DNA of 64,000 bases from Mesorhizobium sp. L-2-11. Lineage in GTDB: Bacteria > Pseudomonadota > Alphaproteobacteria > Rhizobiales > Rhizobiaceae. The translations under genes and the position numbers were made by a program. Positions 22,068 through 35,766 of this stretch are shown in pieces; the first letter of the stretch is position 1; each line of letters starts with the position of its first letter. The notes beneath the pieces are model-generated. The model was not told where the DNA came from, searched no databases, and saw only the letters and a program-made list of their open reading frames with translations. Where the stretch lies: positions 3,612,001-3,676,000 of the forward strand of contig NZ_AP023257.1 in assembly GCF_016756595.1 (NCBI RefSeq). The letters are read 5' to 3'.

Positions 22068-22798
22068 ATGACCTATTGCGTCGGCCTGAAGATCGATCGC
22101 GGGCTCGTGTTCATGTCGGACACACGCACCAATGCCGGCATGGATTCGATCTCGACCTTCAAGAAGATGCATGTCTGGGAGGAGCCGGGCGAGCGCGTCA
22201 TCGTGCTGATGTCGGCCGGCAATCTGGCGACGACGCAAGCTGTCGTCAGCCTGCTCGACGAACGCACCAAGGCGGTGGCCGATCGCCACGCCACGCTGCT
22301 TGAAACGCCGTCGATGTACCAGACGGTGCGGCTGGTCGGCGACACCGTTAAGGAAGTCATCGCCAGTTCGACGCCGGCTGGCGAAAAGGCCGATTCCTAT
22401 TTCAATGCCTCCTTCATCCTCGGCGGCCAGATCAAGGGCAGCGCGCCGCGGCTGTTCATGATCTATCCGGAAGGCAATTTCATCGAATCGACCGAAGACA
22501 CGCCGTTCTTCCAGATCGGCGAGACCAAATACGGCAAGCCGATCATCATCCGCGCCTATGAGAAGGCGATGAGTTTCGCCGAGACGGTGAAACTGCTGCT
22601 GGTGTCGTTCGACTCGACGCTGAAATCGAACCTGTCGGTCGGCCTGCCGCTCGACCTGCTGTTCTACGAAAAGGACGCCTTAAAGTCAGCCTGAAGAAGC
22701 GGATAGCCCACGACGACCAATATTATCGGACGATCTCGGACGGCTGGTCGAATGCACTGAAGGCTGCTTTTGCGAGCCTGCCCGATTTTCCCGAGTGA
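22068..22798 (+). pseudogene. Anbu-type proteasome-like protease, frameshifted
   Basis: Anbu is a bacterial homologue of proteasome beta subunits with a catalytic N-terminal Thr. The frame from 22068 starts MTYCVGLKIDRGLVFMSDTR (Thr2 as nucleophile; Asp in SDTR, Lys33-type site in FKKMHVW) and stops at 22694 after FYEKDALKSA. The missing C-terminus continues in another frame: LKKRIAHDDQYYRTISDGW and NALKAAFASLPDFPE, ending at 22798. The span is 731 bp, one short of a whole number of codons; one lost G near 22690 explains it. Corrected length is 243 residues, normal for Anbu. Either a real mutation or a sequencing error. The truncated 208-residue form keeps the catalytic core. Confidence 0.85.
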
Positions 22799-22847
22799 AA
22801 GCCTCGGTTTTTCGTGCTCTTTGATCGCTAATGCGACGGAGAGCAAG

Positions 22848-24257
22848 ATGAATAGCAACGAATTCCGGGAATGGTCGCTGCGCGCGGCCGAATGGGGTGC
22901 CGACTACAGGAGCACACTTCGCGAAAGACCGGTGCGGCCGCTCGTCGAGCCGGGCGAAATTTTTAGAAGCATCGACGTCTCGCCGCCGGAACATGGCGAA
23001 ACGATGCAGGCAATCTTCACCGATTTCGAGCGAAAAATCCTGCCCGGCATGACGCATTGGCAGCATCCGCGCTTCTTCGCCTATTTCCCGGCCAATGCCG
23101 CACCGGTCTCAGTGGTGGCCGAATATCTGGTCTCGGCGATGGCCGCGCAATGCATGCTCTGGCAAACCTCGCCGGCAGCGACCGAACTCGAGACGCGCGT
23201 CGTCGACTGGATGCGTCAGGCGCTTGGCCTGCCGGAAGGGTTTTCCGGCGTCATGCAGGATTCGGCATCGTCGGCGACGCTCGCCGCCGTGCTGACCATG
23301 CGCGAGCGCGCGCTCGACTGGCAGGGCAACAGGATGGGCCTGCAAGGCCAGCCGATATTGCGCGTCTATTGTTCCGATCAGGTCCACACCTCGATCGATC
23401 GGGCAATCTGGGTGTCGGGCGTCGGCGAGGACAATCTCGTGCGCATTCCGGTTGCCGGCCGCTTCCGCGCCATGGATGTCGCAGCTCTCGAAGCGGCTAT
23501 CGTCGCCGACCGGCAAGCCGGCATGCTGCCGGCCGGCATCATCGCCTGCGTCGGCGGCACCAGCACCGGCGGCACCGATGATATCGCCGGCGTCGCCGCG
23601 GTGGCGAAACGGCAGGGGCTCTATCTGCATGTCGATGCCGCCTGGGCCGGATCGGCGATGATATGCCCGGAATATCGGCATTTCTGGGCGGGTGTGGAGC
23701 AGGCGGATTCCATCGTCTTCAACCCGCATAAATGGCTGGGCGCGCAGTTCGACTGCTCGATGCAGTTCATCCGCCGGCCGGAAGACCTGGTGCGGACGCT
23801 GGCCATCAAACCGGATTACCTGGAGACGCATGGGCGCGACGGCATCATCAACTATTCCGAATGGTCGGTGCCGCTCGGGCGGCGCTTTCGCGCACTGAAA
23901 CTCTGGTTCCTGCTGCGCGCCCACGGGCTGGAAAATCTGCGGACGATGATCCGCAACCATGTCGCCTGGAGCGCAGGGCTGGCCGAGCGGCTGGCGGGGG
24001 AACCGGATTTCGAGATCGTCACGGAGCCGATGCTGTCGCTGTTCTCGTTCCGGCATCTGGTGGCCGGCACCGATTCGGACCAACACAATCTGCGGTTGGT
24101 CAATGCGATCAACGACGATGGCCGCATCTACCTGACGCAGACACGGGTGGACGGCCAAGTCGCGATCCGCTTTCAGGTCGGTCAGTTCGAGACGACGGCG
24201 GCGGATGTCGACATCGCTTTCGAGGTCATCACCGAAATCGCCCGCGGGCTGACCTGA
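22848..24257 (+). CDS. Group II PLP-dependent decarboxylase (aromatic amino acid type)
   Basis: A 469-residue enzyme of the DDC family, which decarboxylates aromatic L-amino acids such as Tyr, Trp or Phe. Seen: THWQHPRFFAYFPANAAP, SGVMQDSASSATLAAVL, LHVDAAWAGSAMICPEYR (Asp and Ala of the cofactor site) and the lysine motif SIVFNPHKWLGAQFDCS, which forms the Schiff base. GGAGAGCAAG precedes ATG 22848. The gene follows the Anbu locus closely but has no evident link to it. The substrate cannot be read from sequence. Confidence 0.92.
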   Translation: MNSNEFREWSLRAAEWGADYRSTLRERPVRPLVEPGEIFRSIDVSPPEHGETMQAIFTDFERKILPGMTHWQHPRFFAYFPANAAPVSVVAEYLVSAMAAQCMLWQTSPAATELETRVVDWMRQALGLPEGFSGVMQDSASSATLAAVLTMRERALDWQGNRMGLQGQPILRVYCSDQVHTSIDRAIWVSGVGEDNLVRIPVAGRFRAMDVAALEAAIVADRQAGMLPAGIIACVGGTSTGGTDDIAGVAAVAKRQGLYLHVDAAWAGSAMICPEYRHFWAGVEQADSIVFNPHKWLGAQFDCSMQFIRRPEDLVRTLAIKPDYLETHGRDGIINYSEWSVPLGRRFRALKLWFLLRAHGLENLRTMIRNHVAWSAGLAERLAGEPDFEIVTEPMLSLFSFRHLVAGTDSDQHNLRLVNAINDDGRIYLTQTRVDGQVAIRFQVGQFETTAADVDIAFEVITEIARGLT

Positions 24258-24334
24258 AACTGGTCGGCAGGTTGCGTCGAGGTTTGTCTTTCGACGCATG
24301 TCGTTTCGTTATCCGGCTTGTGCCTGTTCATCAC

Positions 24335-24367
24335 TTTCGTTTTGCGCTATAGACAAGAAAAACGAAA
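24335..24367 (+). promoter_or_regulatory. Probable GlpR operator at glpR
   Basis: Perfect inverted repeat TTTCGTTTT (24335-24343) / AAAACGAAA (24359-24367), just before the GGGAGG ribosome site of glpR. TTTCGTTT elements also precede glpD, which points to one regulator for both. Confidence 0.5.
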
Positions 24368-24381
24368 ACGGGAGGTCATCA

Positions 24382-25149
24382 ATGTATCTGTCGCCGCGTC
24401 ATTCCGAAATCATTCAGATGGCCAAGGACAATGGCCGCGTGCTGGTCGACGACCTGGCAACGCATTTCAACGTGACGCCGCAGACCATCCGCAAGGATCT
24501 CAATGATCTGTGCGACCAGCGGCTGCTTTCCCGTATCCATGGCGGGGCGCTGTTCCCTTCGGGCATCGAGAACATGGAATATGAAGCGAGGCGCAAGATC
24601 GCCGCCGACGAGAAGGAGGCGATCGGCCGCGCCGCAGCCAGGCTGATCCCCGACAACGCCTCGCTGTTCATCAATATCGGCACCACGACGGAGGCGGTCA
24701 GCAAGGCGCTTCTCGATCATGCCGGCCTGATGGTCATCACCAATAATATCAATGTTGCCAATAGGATGCGCATATATCCTTCCATCGAAGTCGTTATTGC
24801 CGGCGGCGTCGTGCGTGGTTCCGACGGCGGTGTGGTCGGCGAGGCGGCGGTCGATTTCATCAGGCAGTTCAAGGTCGACTACGCGGTGATCGGCGCCTCG
24901 GCGATCGACCTTGACGGTGCGTTGCTCGATTTCGATTTTCGCGAGGTGAAGGTGGCGCAGGCGATCATCGCCAATGCCCGGCATGTCATCCTGGTTTCCG
25001 ACCAGACCAAGTTCGAGCGGACGGCGCCGGTTCGCATCGGCCACCTGTCGCAGGTCAACACTTTCATCACCGACCGCTGCGACATCCCGTCGGTGCGCAA
25101 GATATGCCAGGAAGCAGAGGTTCAACTGATCGAAACTGCGCTCTCCTAG
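24382..25149 (+). CDS. glpR: DeoR-family repressor of glycerol genes
   Basis: A 255-residue DeoR-type regulator. The N-terminal helix-turn-helix reads VDDLATHFNVTPQTIRKDLN, followed by LLSRIHGGALFPSG. The C-terminal sugar-phosphate sensing domain shows INIGTTTEAVSKAL and VIGASAIDLDGALLDFD. Position directly before glpD identifies it as GlpR, which would release DNA on binding glycerol-3-phosphate. ATG 24382 follows GGGAGG. A palindrome upstream suggests autoregulation. Confidence 0.92.
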   Translation: MYLSPRHSEIIQMAKDNGRVLVDDLATHFNVTPQTIRKDLNDLCDQRLLSRIHGGALFPSGIENMEYEARRKIAADEKEAIGRAAARLIPDNASLFINIGTTTEAVSKALLDHAGLMVITNNINVANRMRIYPSIEVVIAGGVVRGSDGGVVGEAAVDFIRQFKVDYAVIGASAIDLDGALLDFDFREVKVAQAIIANARHVILVSDQTKFERTAPVRIGHLSQVNTFITDRCDIPSVRKICQEAEVQLIETALS

Positions 25150-25181
25150 AGATGCCGTTGCGGCAACCGCTGCTGTTTATA

Positions 25182-25212
25182 TTTCGTTTGACATTCGTTC
25201 TAATTTCGAAAT
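25182..25212 (+). promoter_or_regulatory. Probable GlpR-binding region before glpD
   Basis: Three TTCG elements: TTTCGTTT (25182-25189), TTCGTTC (25194-25200) and TTTCGAAAT (25204-25212), 65-95 bp before the glpD start. They match the half-sites at glpR. Inference only. Confidence 0.45.
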
Positions 25213-25276
25213 AATCCCATCACGGTTTCGTAAAAACCTAAAAATGCTGCAATGCGAAATCCGGGAGGGACTTTTT

Positions 25277-26803
25277 GTGAGCGCATCCCCGATCCATGAC
25301 ATCTTCGTCATCGGTGGCGGTATCAACGGCTGCGGCATTGCCCGCGACGCGGTTGGGCGCGGCTTCTCGGTCTTCCTTGCCGAAATGAACGATCTGGCCA
25401 GCGGCACGTCTTCCGGCTCGACCAAACTGATCCATGGCGGCTTGCGCTATCTTGAGTTTTACGAGTTTCGCCTGGTGCGCGAGGCGCTGATGGAGCGCGA
25501 GATCCTCTGGAAGAACGCGCCGCACATCATCTGGCCGATGCGCTTCGTGCTGCCCTATGCCAGGGGCCTGCGTCCGGCCTGGCTGATCAGGCTCGGTCTT
25601 TTCCTTTACGACCACATTGGCGGGCGCAAATTGCTGCCGGCGACCAAGACGCTGGACATGGCAAGGGACCCAGCCGGCAAGCCGCTGAAGCCTTTGTTTG
25701 GCAAGGCCTTCGAATATTCCGACGGCTGGGTCAACGATGCGCGGCTGGTGGCTCTGAACGCTCGCGACGCAGCCGATCGCGGCGCGACGATCCGAACCCG
25801 CACGAAAGTCGTCAGCGCACGCCGTGAAGGCGAGTTTTGGACGGTCAGGCTGGAAAACACGCGAACCGGCGACACCGAGGAGATCAAGGCGCGGCTTTTG
25901 GTCAACGCCGCCGGCCCATGGGTCGACCACGTGCTGTCGGCTACGGTCGGCTTGAACGACGTGCATAATGTCCGGCTGGTACAGGGCAGCCACATCGTCA
26001 TCAGCAAGAAATTCGACGATCCGCGCGCCTATTTCTTTCAGAACAAGGATGGCCGCATCATCTTCGCCATCCCCTACGAGGATGAGTTCACGCTGATCGG
26101 CACCACCGACCAGGACTTTTCCGGCGACCCGCGCGACGTGAAGATCAGCGACGCCGAGATCGATTACCTCTGTGCTGCGGCGAGCGAATATTTCACGCAG
26201 CCGGTCAAGCGTTCCGACATCGTCTGGACCTATTCCGCCGTGCGTCCGCTTTATGACGACGGCGCCTCGAAGGCGCAGGAAGCGACCCGCGACTATGTGC
26301 TGAAGACCGACGGCGGCGAAGGCATGGCGCCGATCATCAACACCTTCGGCGGCAAGATCACCACCTATCGCCGGCTGGCGGAATCGATGCTCGAGAAAAT
26401 CGAAGGTTTTCTCGGCAAGCGCGGCAAGCCGTGGACGGCAAACGCGCCGCTGCCGGGCGGCGATTTCCCGGTCAGCGGCTTCGACGCCGAAGTGGCGAAA
26501 CTGAAGACGGCCTATCCGTTCCTCGATACGCGTCTGGCGCGCCGCCTGACCCGGCTTTACGGAACTCGCGCAAGGATGCTGCTGGGCCTCGCCAGATCGA
26601 ATGCCGACCTTGGCCGCAACTTTGGCGCCGATCTCTACGAGGCAGAGGTGCGCTACCTCGTTCAAAATGAATGGGCGATGACCGCCGAAGATGTATTGTG
26701 GCGCAGGACCAAGCGCGGCCTGCAACTGAGCCGCGAACAGGCGGCAGCGCTCGACGAATTCATGCGCGGGATAAGCCGGCGCCATGTCGCGGCTGCCGAA
26801 TAG
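25277..26803 (+). CDS. glpD: Aerobic glycerol-3-phosphate dehydrogenase
   Basis: GlpD is a membrane-associated FAD enzyme that oxidises glycerol-3-phosphate to dihydroxyacetone phosphate and passes electrons to quinone. The 508 residues show the FAD site DIFVIGGGINGCGIARDAVG, the substrate region SSGSTKLIHGGLRYLE, and FGGKITTYRRLAE. GTG 25277 is chosen because GGGAGGGA stands 7 bp upstream; an ATG at 25244 lacks one. It opens the glycerol operon, 29 bp ahead of glpS. Confidence 0.96.
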   Translation: MSASPIHDIFVIGGGINGCGIARDAVGRGFSVFLAEMNDLASGTSSGSTKLIHGGLRYLEFYEFRLVREALMEREILWKNAPHIIWPMRFVLPYARGLRPAWLIRLGLFLYDHIGGRKLLPATKTLDMARDPAGKPLKPLFGKAFEYSDGWVNDARLVALNARDAADRGATIRTRTKVVSARREGEFWTVRLENTRTGDTEEIKARLLVNAAGPWVDHVLSATVGLNDVHNVRLVQGSHIVISKKFDDPRAYFFQNKDGRIIFAIPYEDEFTLIGTTDQDFSGDPRDVKISDAEIDYLCAAASEYFTQPVKRSDIVWTYSAVRPLYDDGASKAQEATRDYVLKTDGGEGMAPIINTFGGKITTYRRLAESMLEKIEGFLGKRGKPWTANAPLPGGDFPVSGFDAEVAKLKTAYPFLDTRLARRLTRLYGTRARMLLGLARSNADLGRNFGADLYEAEVRYLVQNEWAMTAEDVLWRRTKRGLQLSREQAAALDEFMRGISRRHVAAAE

Positions 26804-26831
26804 TCATGCAGAAAGCCTGGGAGGAGGCATC

Positions 26832-27914
26832 ATGCTGGAACTGAGAAACGTGTCGAAGACGGTCGGCGCGACGGAGCATATACGCGACGTCTCGCTGACG
26901 CTTCAGCACGGCTCGCTCAACGTCCTTCTCGGACCGACGCTTTCCGGCAAGACCAGCCTGATGCGGCTGATGGCCGGCCTTGACGTGCCGACATCCGGCT
27001 CGGTCTGGTTCGATGGCAAGGATGTCACCGGCATCCCGGTGCAGAAGCGAAACGTCGCCATGGTCTACCAGCAGTTCATCAACTATCCGGCGATGACGGT
27101 TTACGAGAACATCGCTTCGCCGCTGAGGGTGGCCGGTGCCGAGCGGGCAAAGATCGACAAGGAGGTGCGCAATGCCGCAGCCCTTCTCAAACTGACGCCC
27201 TTTCTCGACCGCACACCGCTCAGCCTCTCCGGCGGCCAGCAGCAGCGCACCGCGCTGGCGCGCGCAATCGTCAAGAACGCCAGCCTCGTGCTGCTCGACG
27301 AGCCGCTCGCCAACCTCGACTACAAGCTGCGCGAGGAGTTGCGTGCGGAATTGCCGAAAATCTTCGCGGCAACCGGCACCATCTTCGTCTACGCCACGAC
27401 CGAACCGCACGAAGCCTTGCTGCTCGGCGGCAACACGGCGACGCTCTCCGAAGGCCGCATCACCCAGTTCGGCCCGACGATCGACGTCTTCCGCAGGCCG
27501 AACGACCTCGTCACAGCCAGGACGTTCGCCGATCCGCCGCTCAACACGATCGTGCTGAAGAAGAGCGGTTCGAGCTTCCTTCTTGAAGGTGGGGTGAGCC
27601 TCCCGGTGCCGGCCGAACTCGCCGGTATTGCCGATACGAGTTACACGATCGGCTTCCAGCCCCACCATCTTTCCCTTGCCCGGCCGAGCCCGTCGGCGGT
27701 GCCGGTGAGAGCCAAGGTGTCGGTCACCGAGATCACCGGTTCTGAAAGTTTTGTGCATCTCGATTTCGCCGATGTCCGCTGGGTGATGCTGGAGCACGGC
27801 ATCCTGGTGTTCGAGCCGGACCAGACCATCGAGGTATTCATCGATCCGCGGCACATCATGGTGTTCGACGCGAACGGCCGCTCGGCCGCGCCGACACAGA
27901 TGCTGGCGGCTTGA
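26832..27914 (+). CDS. glpS: Glycerol ABC transporter ATPase GlpS
   Basis: One of two unlike ATPases of the rhizobial glycerol importer GlpSTPQUV. The 360 residues contain Walker A GPTLSGKT (34-41), the canonical signature LSGGQ (132-136), Walker B LVLLDEP (152-158) and a C-terminal regulatory domain. The switch histidine is lost: the usual THD reads TTE (Thr190). It therefore lacks one catalytic element that its partner GlpT keeps. GAGGAGG precedes ATG 26832. The gene order glpD-S-T-P-Q-U-V matches the characterised Rhizobium leguminosarum operon. Confidence 0.92.
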   Translation: MLELRNVSKTVGATEHIRDVSLTLQHGSLNVLLGPTLSGKTSLMRLMAGLDVPTSGSVWFDGKDVTGIPVQKRNVAMVYQQFINYPAMTVYENIASPLRVAGAERAKIDKEVRNAAALLKLTPFLDRTPLSLSGGQQQRTALARAIVKNASLVLLDEPLANLDYKLREELRAELPKIFAATGTIFVYATTEPHEALLLGGNTATLSEGRITQFGPTIDVFRRPNDLVTARTFADPPLNTIVLKKSGSSFLLEGGVSLPVPAELAGIADTSYTIGFQPHHLSLARPSPSAVPVRAKVSVTEITGSESFVHLDFADVRWVMLEHGILVFEPDQTIEVFIDPRHIMVFDANGRSAAPTQMLAA

Positions 27915-27926
27915 GGAGGAGGGCAC

Positions 27927-28997
<1,071 letters not shown>

Positions 28998-28999
28998 GC

Positions 29000-29866
<867 letters not shown>

Positions 29867-29867
29867 A

Positions 29868-30788
<921 letters not shown>

Positions 30789-30790
30789 TC

Positions 30791-31072
30791 ATGAGCTTCT
30801 CCTGGATGGCCTGGACTTGGCCGACCGCCGCCTTCTTCGGCACCATCTTCCTGCTGCTCTGCGGCATGGCGGTCTGGGAATACGCCTCGCCGGGCGGCAA
30901 TCCGCGCATCGGCGTCTTGCGCTTCGAGACGACGCGCGGCGACCGTCTCTTCCTATCGCTGCTTGGCAGCGCCTTTATCCATCTCGCTTGGCTGGGTCTT
31001 GTCGGACCCAACCTGTGGTGGGCTCTCGCTCTCTCCGTGGTCTACGCCATCGGCGTGTTCCGCTACGTATAG
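30791..31072 (+). CDS. glpU: Small membrane protein GlpU (DUF2160-like)
   Basis: A 93-residue protein with three predicted membrane helices (TAAFFGTIFLLLCGMAVW, FLSLLGSAFIHLAWLGLVG, WWALALSVVYAIGVF) and the polar loop YASPGGNPRIG. Proteins of this type appear only within glycerol ABC operons and their role is not established; an accessory transporter subunit is plausible. The GGGGAGGG site precedes ATG 30791, 2 bp after glpQ. Confidence 0.85.
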   Translation: MSFSWMAWTWPTAAFFGTIFLLLCGMAVWEYASPGGNPRIGVLRFETTRGDRLFLSLLGSAFIHLAWLGLVGPNLWWALALSVVYAIGVFRYV

Positions 31073-31085
31073 AGGGGGAAACTGT

Positions 31086-31110
31086 TGGAGCATGCCCGGG
31101 GGCTGCTCCA
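31086..31110 (+). other. Hairpin between glpU and glpV
   Basis: TGGAGCA (31086-31092), 11-nt loop, TGCTCCA (31104-31110), without a T-run. Hairpins before binding-protein genes often protect the downstream mRNA and raise binding-protein yield; that role is inferred here. Confidence 0.45.
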
Positions 31111-31144
31111 GATAGCACTTGGAACTGAACAGTGGAGGAAACAC

Positions 31145-32866
<1,722 letters not shown>

Positions 32867-32905
32867 GCATCGGTCCGGGCGTCCGCGCCCGCATAGCAAC
32901 GATCG

Positions 32906-32932
32906 GGGGAGGCGGCAAATTGCCGTCTCCCC
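32906..32932 (+). terminator. Strong hairpin between glpV and glpK
   Basis: GGGGAGGCGGCAA (32906-32918) pairs with TTGCCGTCTCCCC (32920-32932) through one G-U pair, followed by TGTTTG. It could end part of the transcription before glpK, or stabilise the glpV message. Confidence 0.55.
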
Positions 32933-32975
32933 TGTTTGCGCCAGGGAGTGAAGCCGTGGCGCCGAGGGAGTGAGA

Positions 32976-34469
<1,494 letters not shown>

Positions 34470-34490
34470 ATTGGCGCACCGAATAGAAAA

Positions 34491-34523
34491 AGCCTGCGCG
34501 TTGCCAGCGCAGGCTCTTCTCTT
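34491..34523. terminator. Bidirectional terminator between glpK and the BA14K gene
   Basis: AGCCTGCGC (34491-34499), loop GTTGCCA, GCGCAGGCT (34507-34515). AAAAA precedes and CTTCTCTT follows, so it can stop transcripts from both convergent genes. Confidence 0.75.
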
Positions 34524-34555
34524 CAACGGCTCTTGTTCAGCTCTGCCCCGGCTTA

Positions 34556-35131
34556 TCAATAGGGCGAGATGCACTGCCGGCGGGGACCGTAGTAAGGCTG
34601 ATACGTGTTGTCCCATGCTCGGTAAGATCTGTAGCGGCTGTAGCACCACTCCACATGCGCATCGCCGCGATAGATGCGGCGGGGCTGACTGTTGATGATC
34701 GCGCCGGTGATCAGTGCGCCGGTGGCGAAGGCCGCCAGCGGGAACCAGTAGTCGTTGTAGCGACGATAGCCAGGACGATAGTAGCGATAGCCGCGATAGC
34801 CGCGCCAATACCTGAAATCGTCATCACGGGCGAAACGACGAAAATCGCGGCGGGAAAAATCGCGACGGGCAAAATCGCGACGGAAATCACGGCGGAATTC
34901 GCCACGGCGGAAGTCGCGACGGAAATCACGGCGGAAGTCGCCGCGACGGAAATCACGACGGAAATCGCCGTCGAAACGTCTCCACCGCCTGTGCTCGACA
35001 GTCTGGACATCCGACGAGACGCTCTGGCCTAGTGGCACGTAGATAGGCTGGGCGTTGACAGGCGCGATCCCTGCTACAATGAATGACGCTGACAGCGCGG
35101 TCGCCAACAAGCCCGACATGATCCTGTTCAT
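34556..35131 (-). CDS. BA14K-family exported protein with Arg/Phe/Asp repeat
   Basis: A 191-residue protein. A signal peptide ([20 protein letters not shown], cleavage after VNA near residue 27) is followed by a low-complexity stretch at about 50-95 built of [12 protein letters not shown] units, a Tyr/Arg-rich part ([18 protein letters not shown]), a hydrophobic segment and a C-terminal BA14K motif ([19 protein letters not shown], then GPRRQC). BA14K was described in Brucella as an immunoreactive, lectin-like protein. AAGGAGAAG precedes ATG 35131. The repeat is in near-15-bp DNA units, so its length may vary between strains. About half of the repeat residues are Arg, suggesting surface or nucleic-acid binding. 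Confidence 0.85.
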   Translation of the reverse strand: MNRIMSGLLATALSASFIVAGIAPVNAQPIYVPLGQSVSSDVQTVEHRRWRRFDGDFRRDFRRGDFRRDFRRDFRRGEFRRDFRRDFARRDFSRRDFRRFARDDDFRYWRGYRGYRYYRPGYRRYNDYWFPLAAFATGALITGAIINSQPRRIYRGDAHVEWCYSRYRSYRAWDNTYQPYYGPRRQCISPY

Positions 35132-35394
35132 AGTCTTCTCCTTGAAAGCGTCGTCCCTTGTGCCGACAAAAACGGGCAGGTTGCGCAATTGTTCCGCGAA
35201 AAAAAGCAAGCTGCTGATTTGTAATAGGTCTCGGCTTTTGTGCGAGACAGCCACTGCGATCTTGTCGTGACGGTTTGAGAGGCGTCAGGAGACTGCGAAA
35301 AGTCCGGCTTGCGAGGCCTCTTTTTCCGGTTGACCGTTCGAGACACTCTCCCTATGTTCCGCGCAATTTCGAGGGCGGCATCCTGAGCCCGCGG

Positions 35395-35470
35395 GAGCGC
35401 GTAGCTCAGCCGGTAGAGCAACTGACTTTTAATCAGTAGGTCCAGGGTTCGAATCCCTGCGCGCTCACCA
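35395..35470 (+). tRNA. tRNA-Lys (anticodon UUU)
   Basis: A complete 76-nt cloverleaf: acceptor GAGCGCG (35395-35401) with CGCGCTC (35460-35466), D-arm GCTCAGCCGGTAGAGC, anticodon stem ACTGA/TCAGT with loop CTTTTAA (anticodon TTT), T-arm with GGTTCGAATCC, and an encoded CCA (35468-35470). Unique in the window. Confidence 0.97.
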
Positions 35471-35766
35471 AAAACATCAAGAAAACCAATGAAATAGCGA
35501 ATGGAACCAAAACGGCTTTTGGCTCCGAATCGAATTTGGTTCCAAATTTGGTTCCAAGTCGGAAAGAGGGAAGGACGACGCCGAAGGCCACTGCCCTGAT
35601 TGCGGCCATCGTGGTTTCGTCATCGGCCCGCAGGGGGCGGCGCGGCGATCAACATCGAGTGCGGCAATCTCGCGGAACGCCGGCTTTTGTGAACACCGCC
35701 GTTGATTTGAGCGTGGCAGAGGGGCCGCGCCGCGCATGTCTTCAAGAACATGCCGCTCCTGGCAGC
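35471..35766. other. Region 3' of tRNA-Lys, no gene
   Basis: No coding sequence supported. It starts AT-rich and contains two direct copies of AATTTGGTTCCA near 35533-35556. It lies between a tRNA 3' end and an AT-richer acyltransferase gene, as in sites used by integrative elements, but no integrase and no second tRNA 3' copy were found. Confidence 0.35.

Noticed and set aside
22660..22720. Programmed frameshifting to make full-length Anbu
   Set aside because: No slippery heptamer or downstream pseudoknot is evident; a simple one-base loss is the simpler reading.
35477..35737. Frames next to tRNA-Lys that might be an integrase end
   Set aside because: No integrase catalytic motif (R-H-R-Y) and no similarity I can name.
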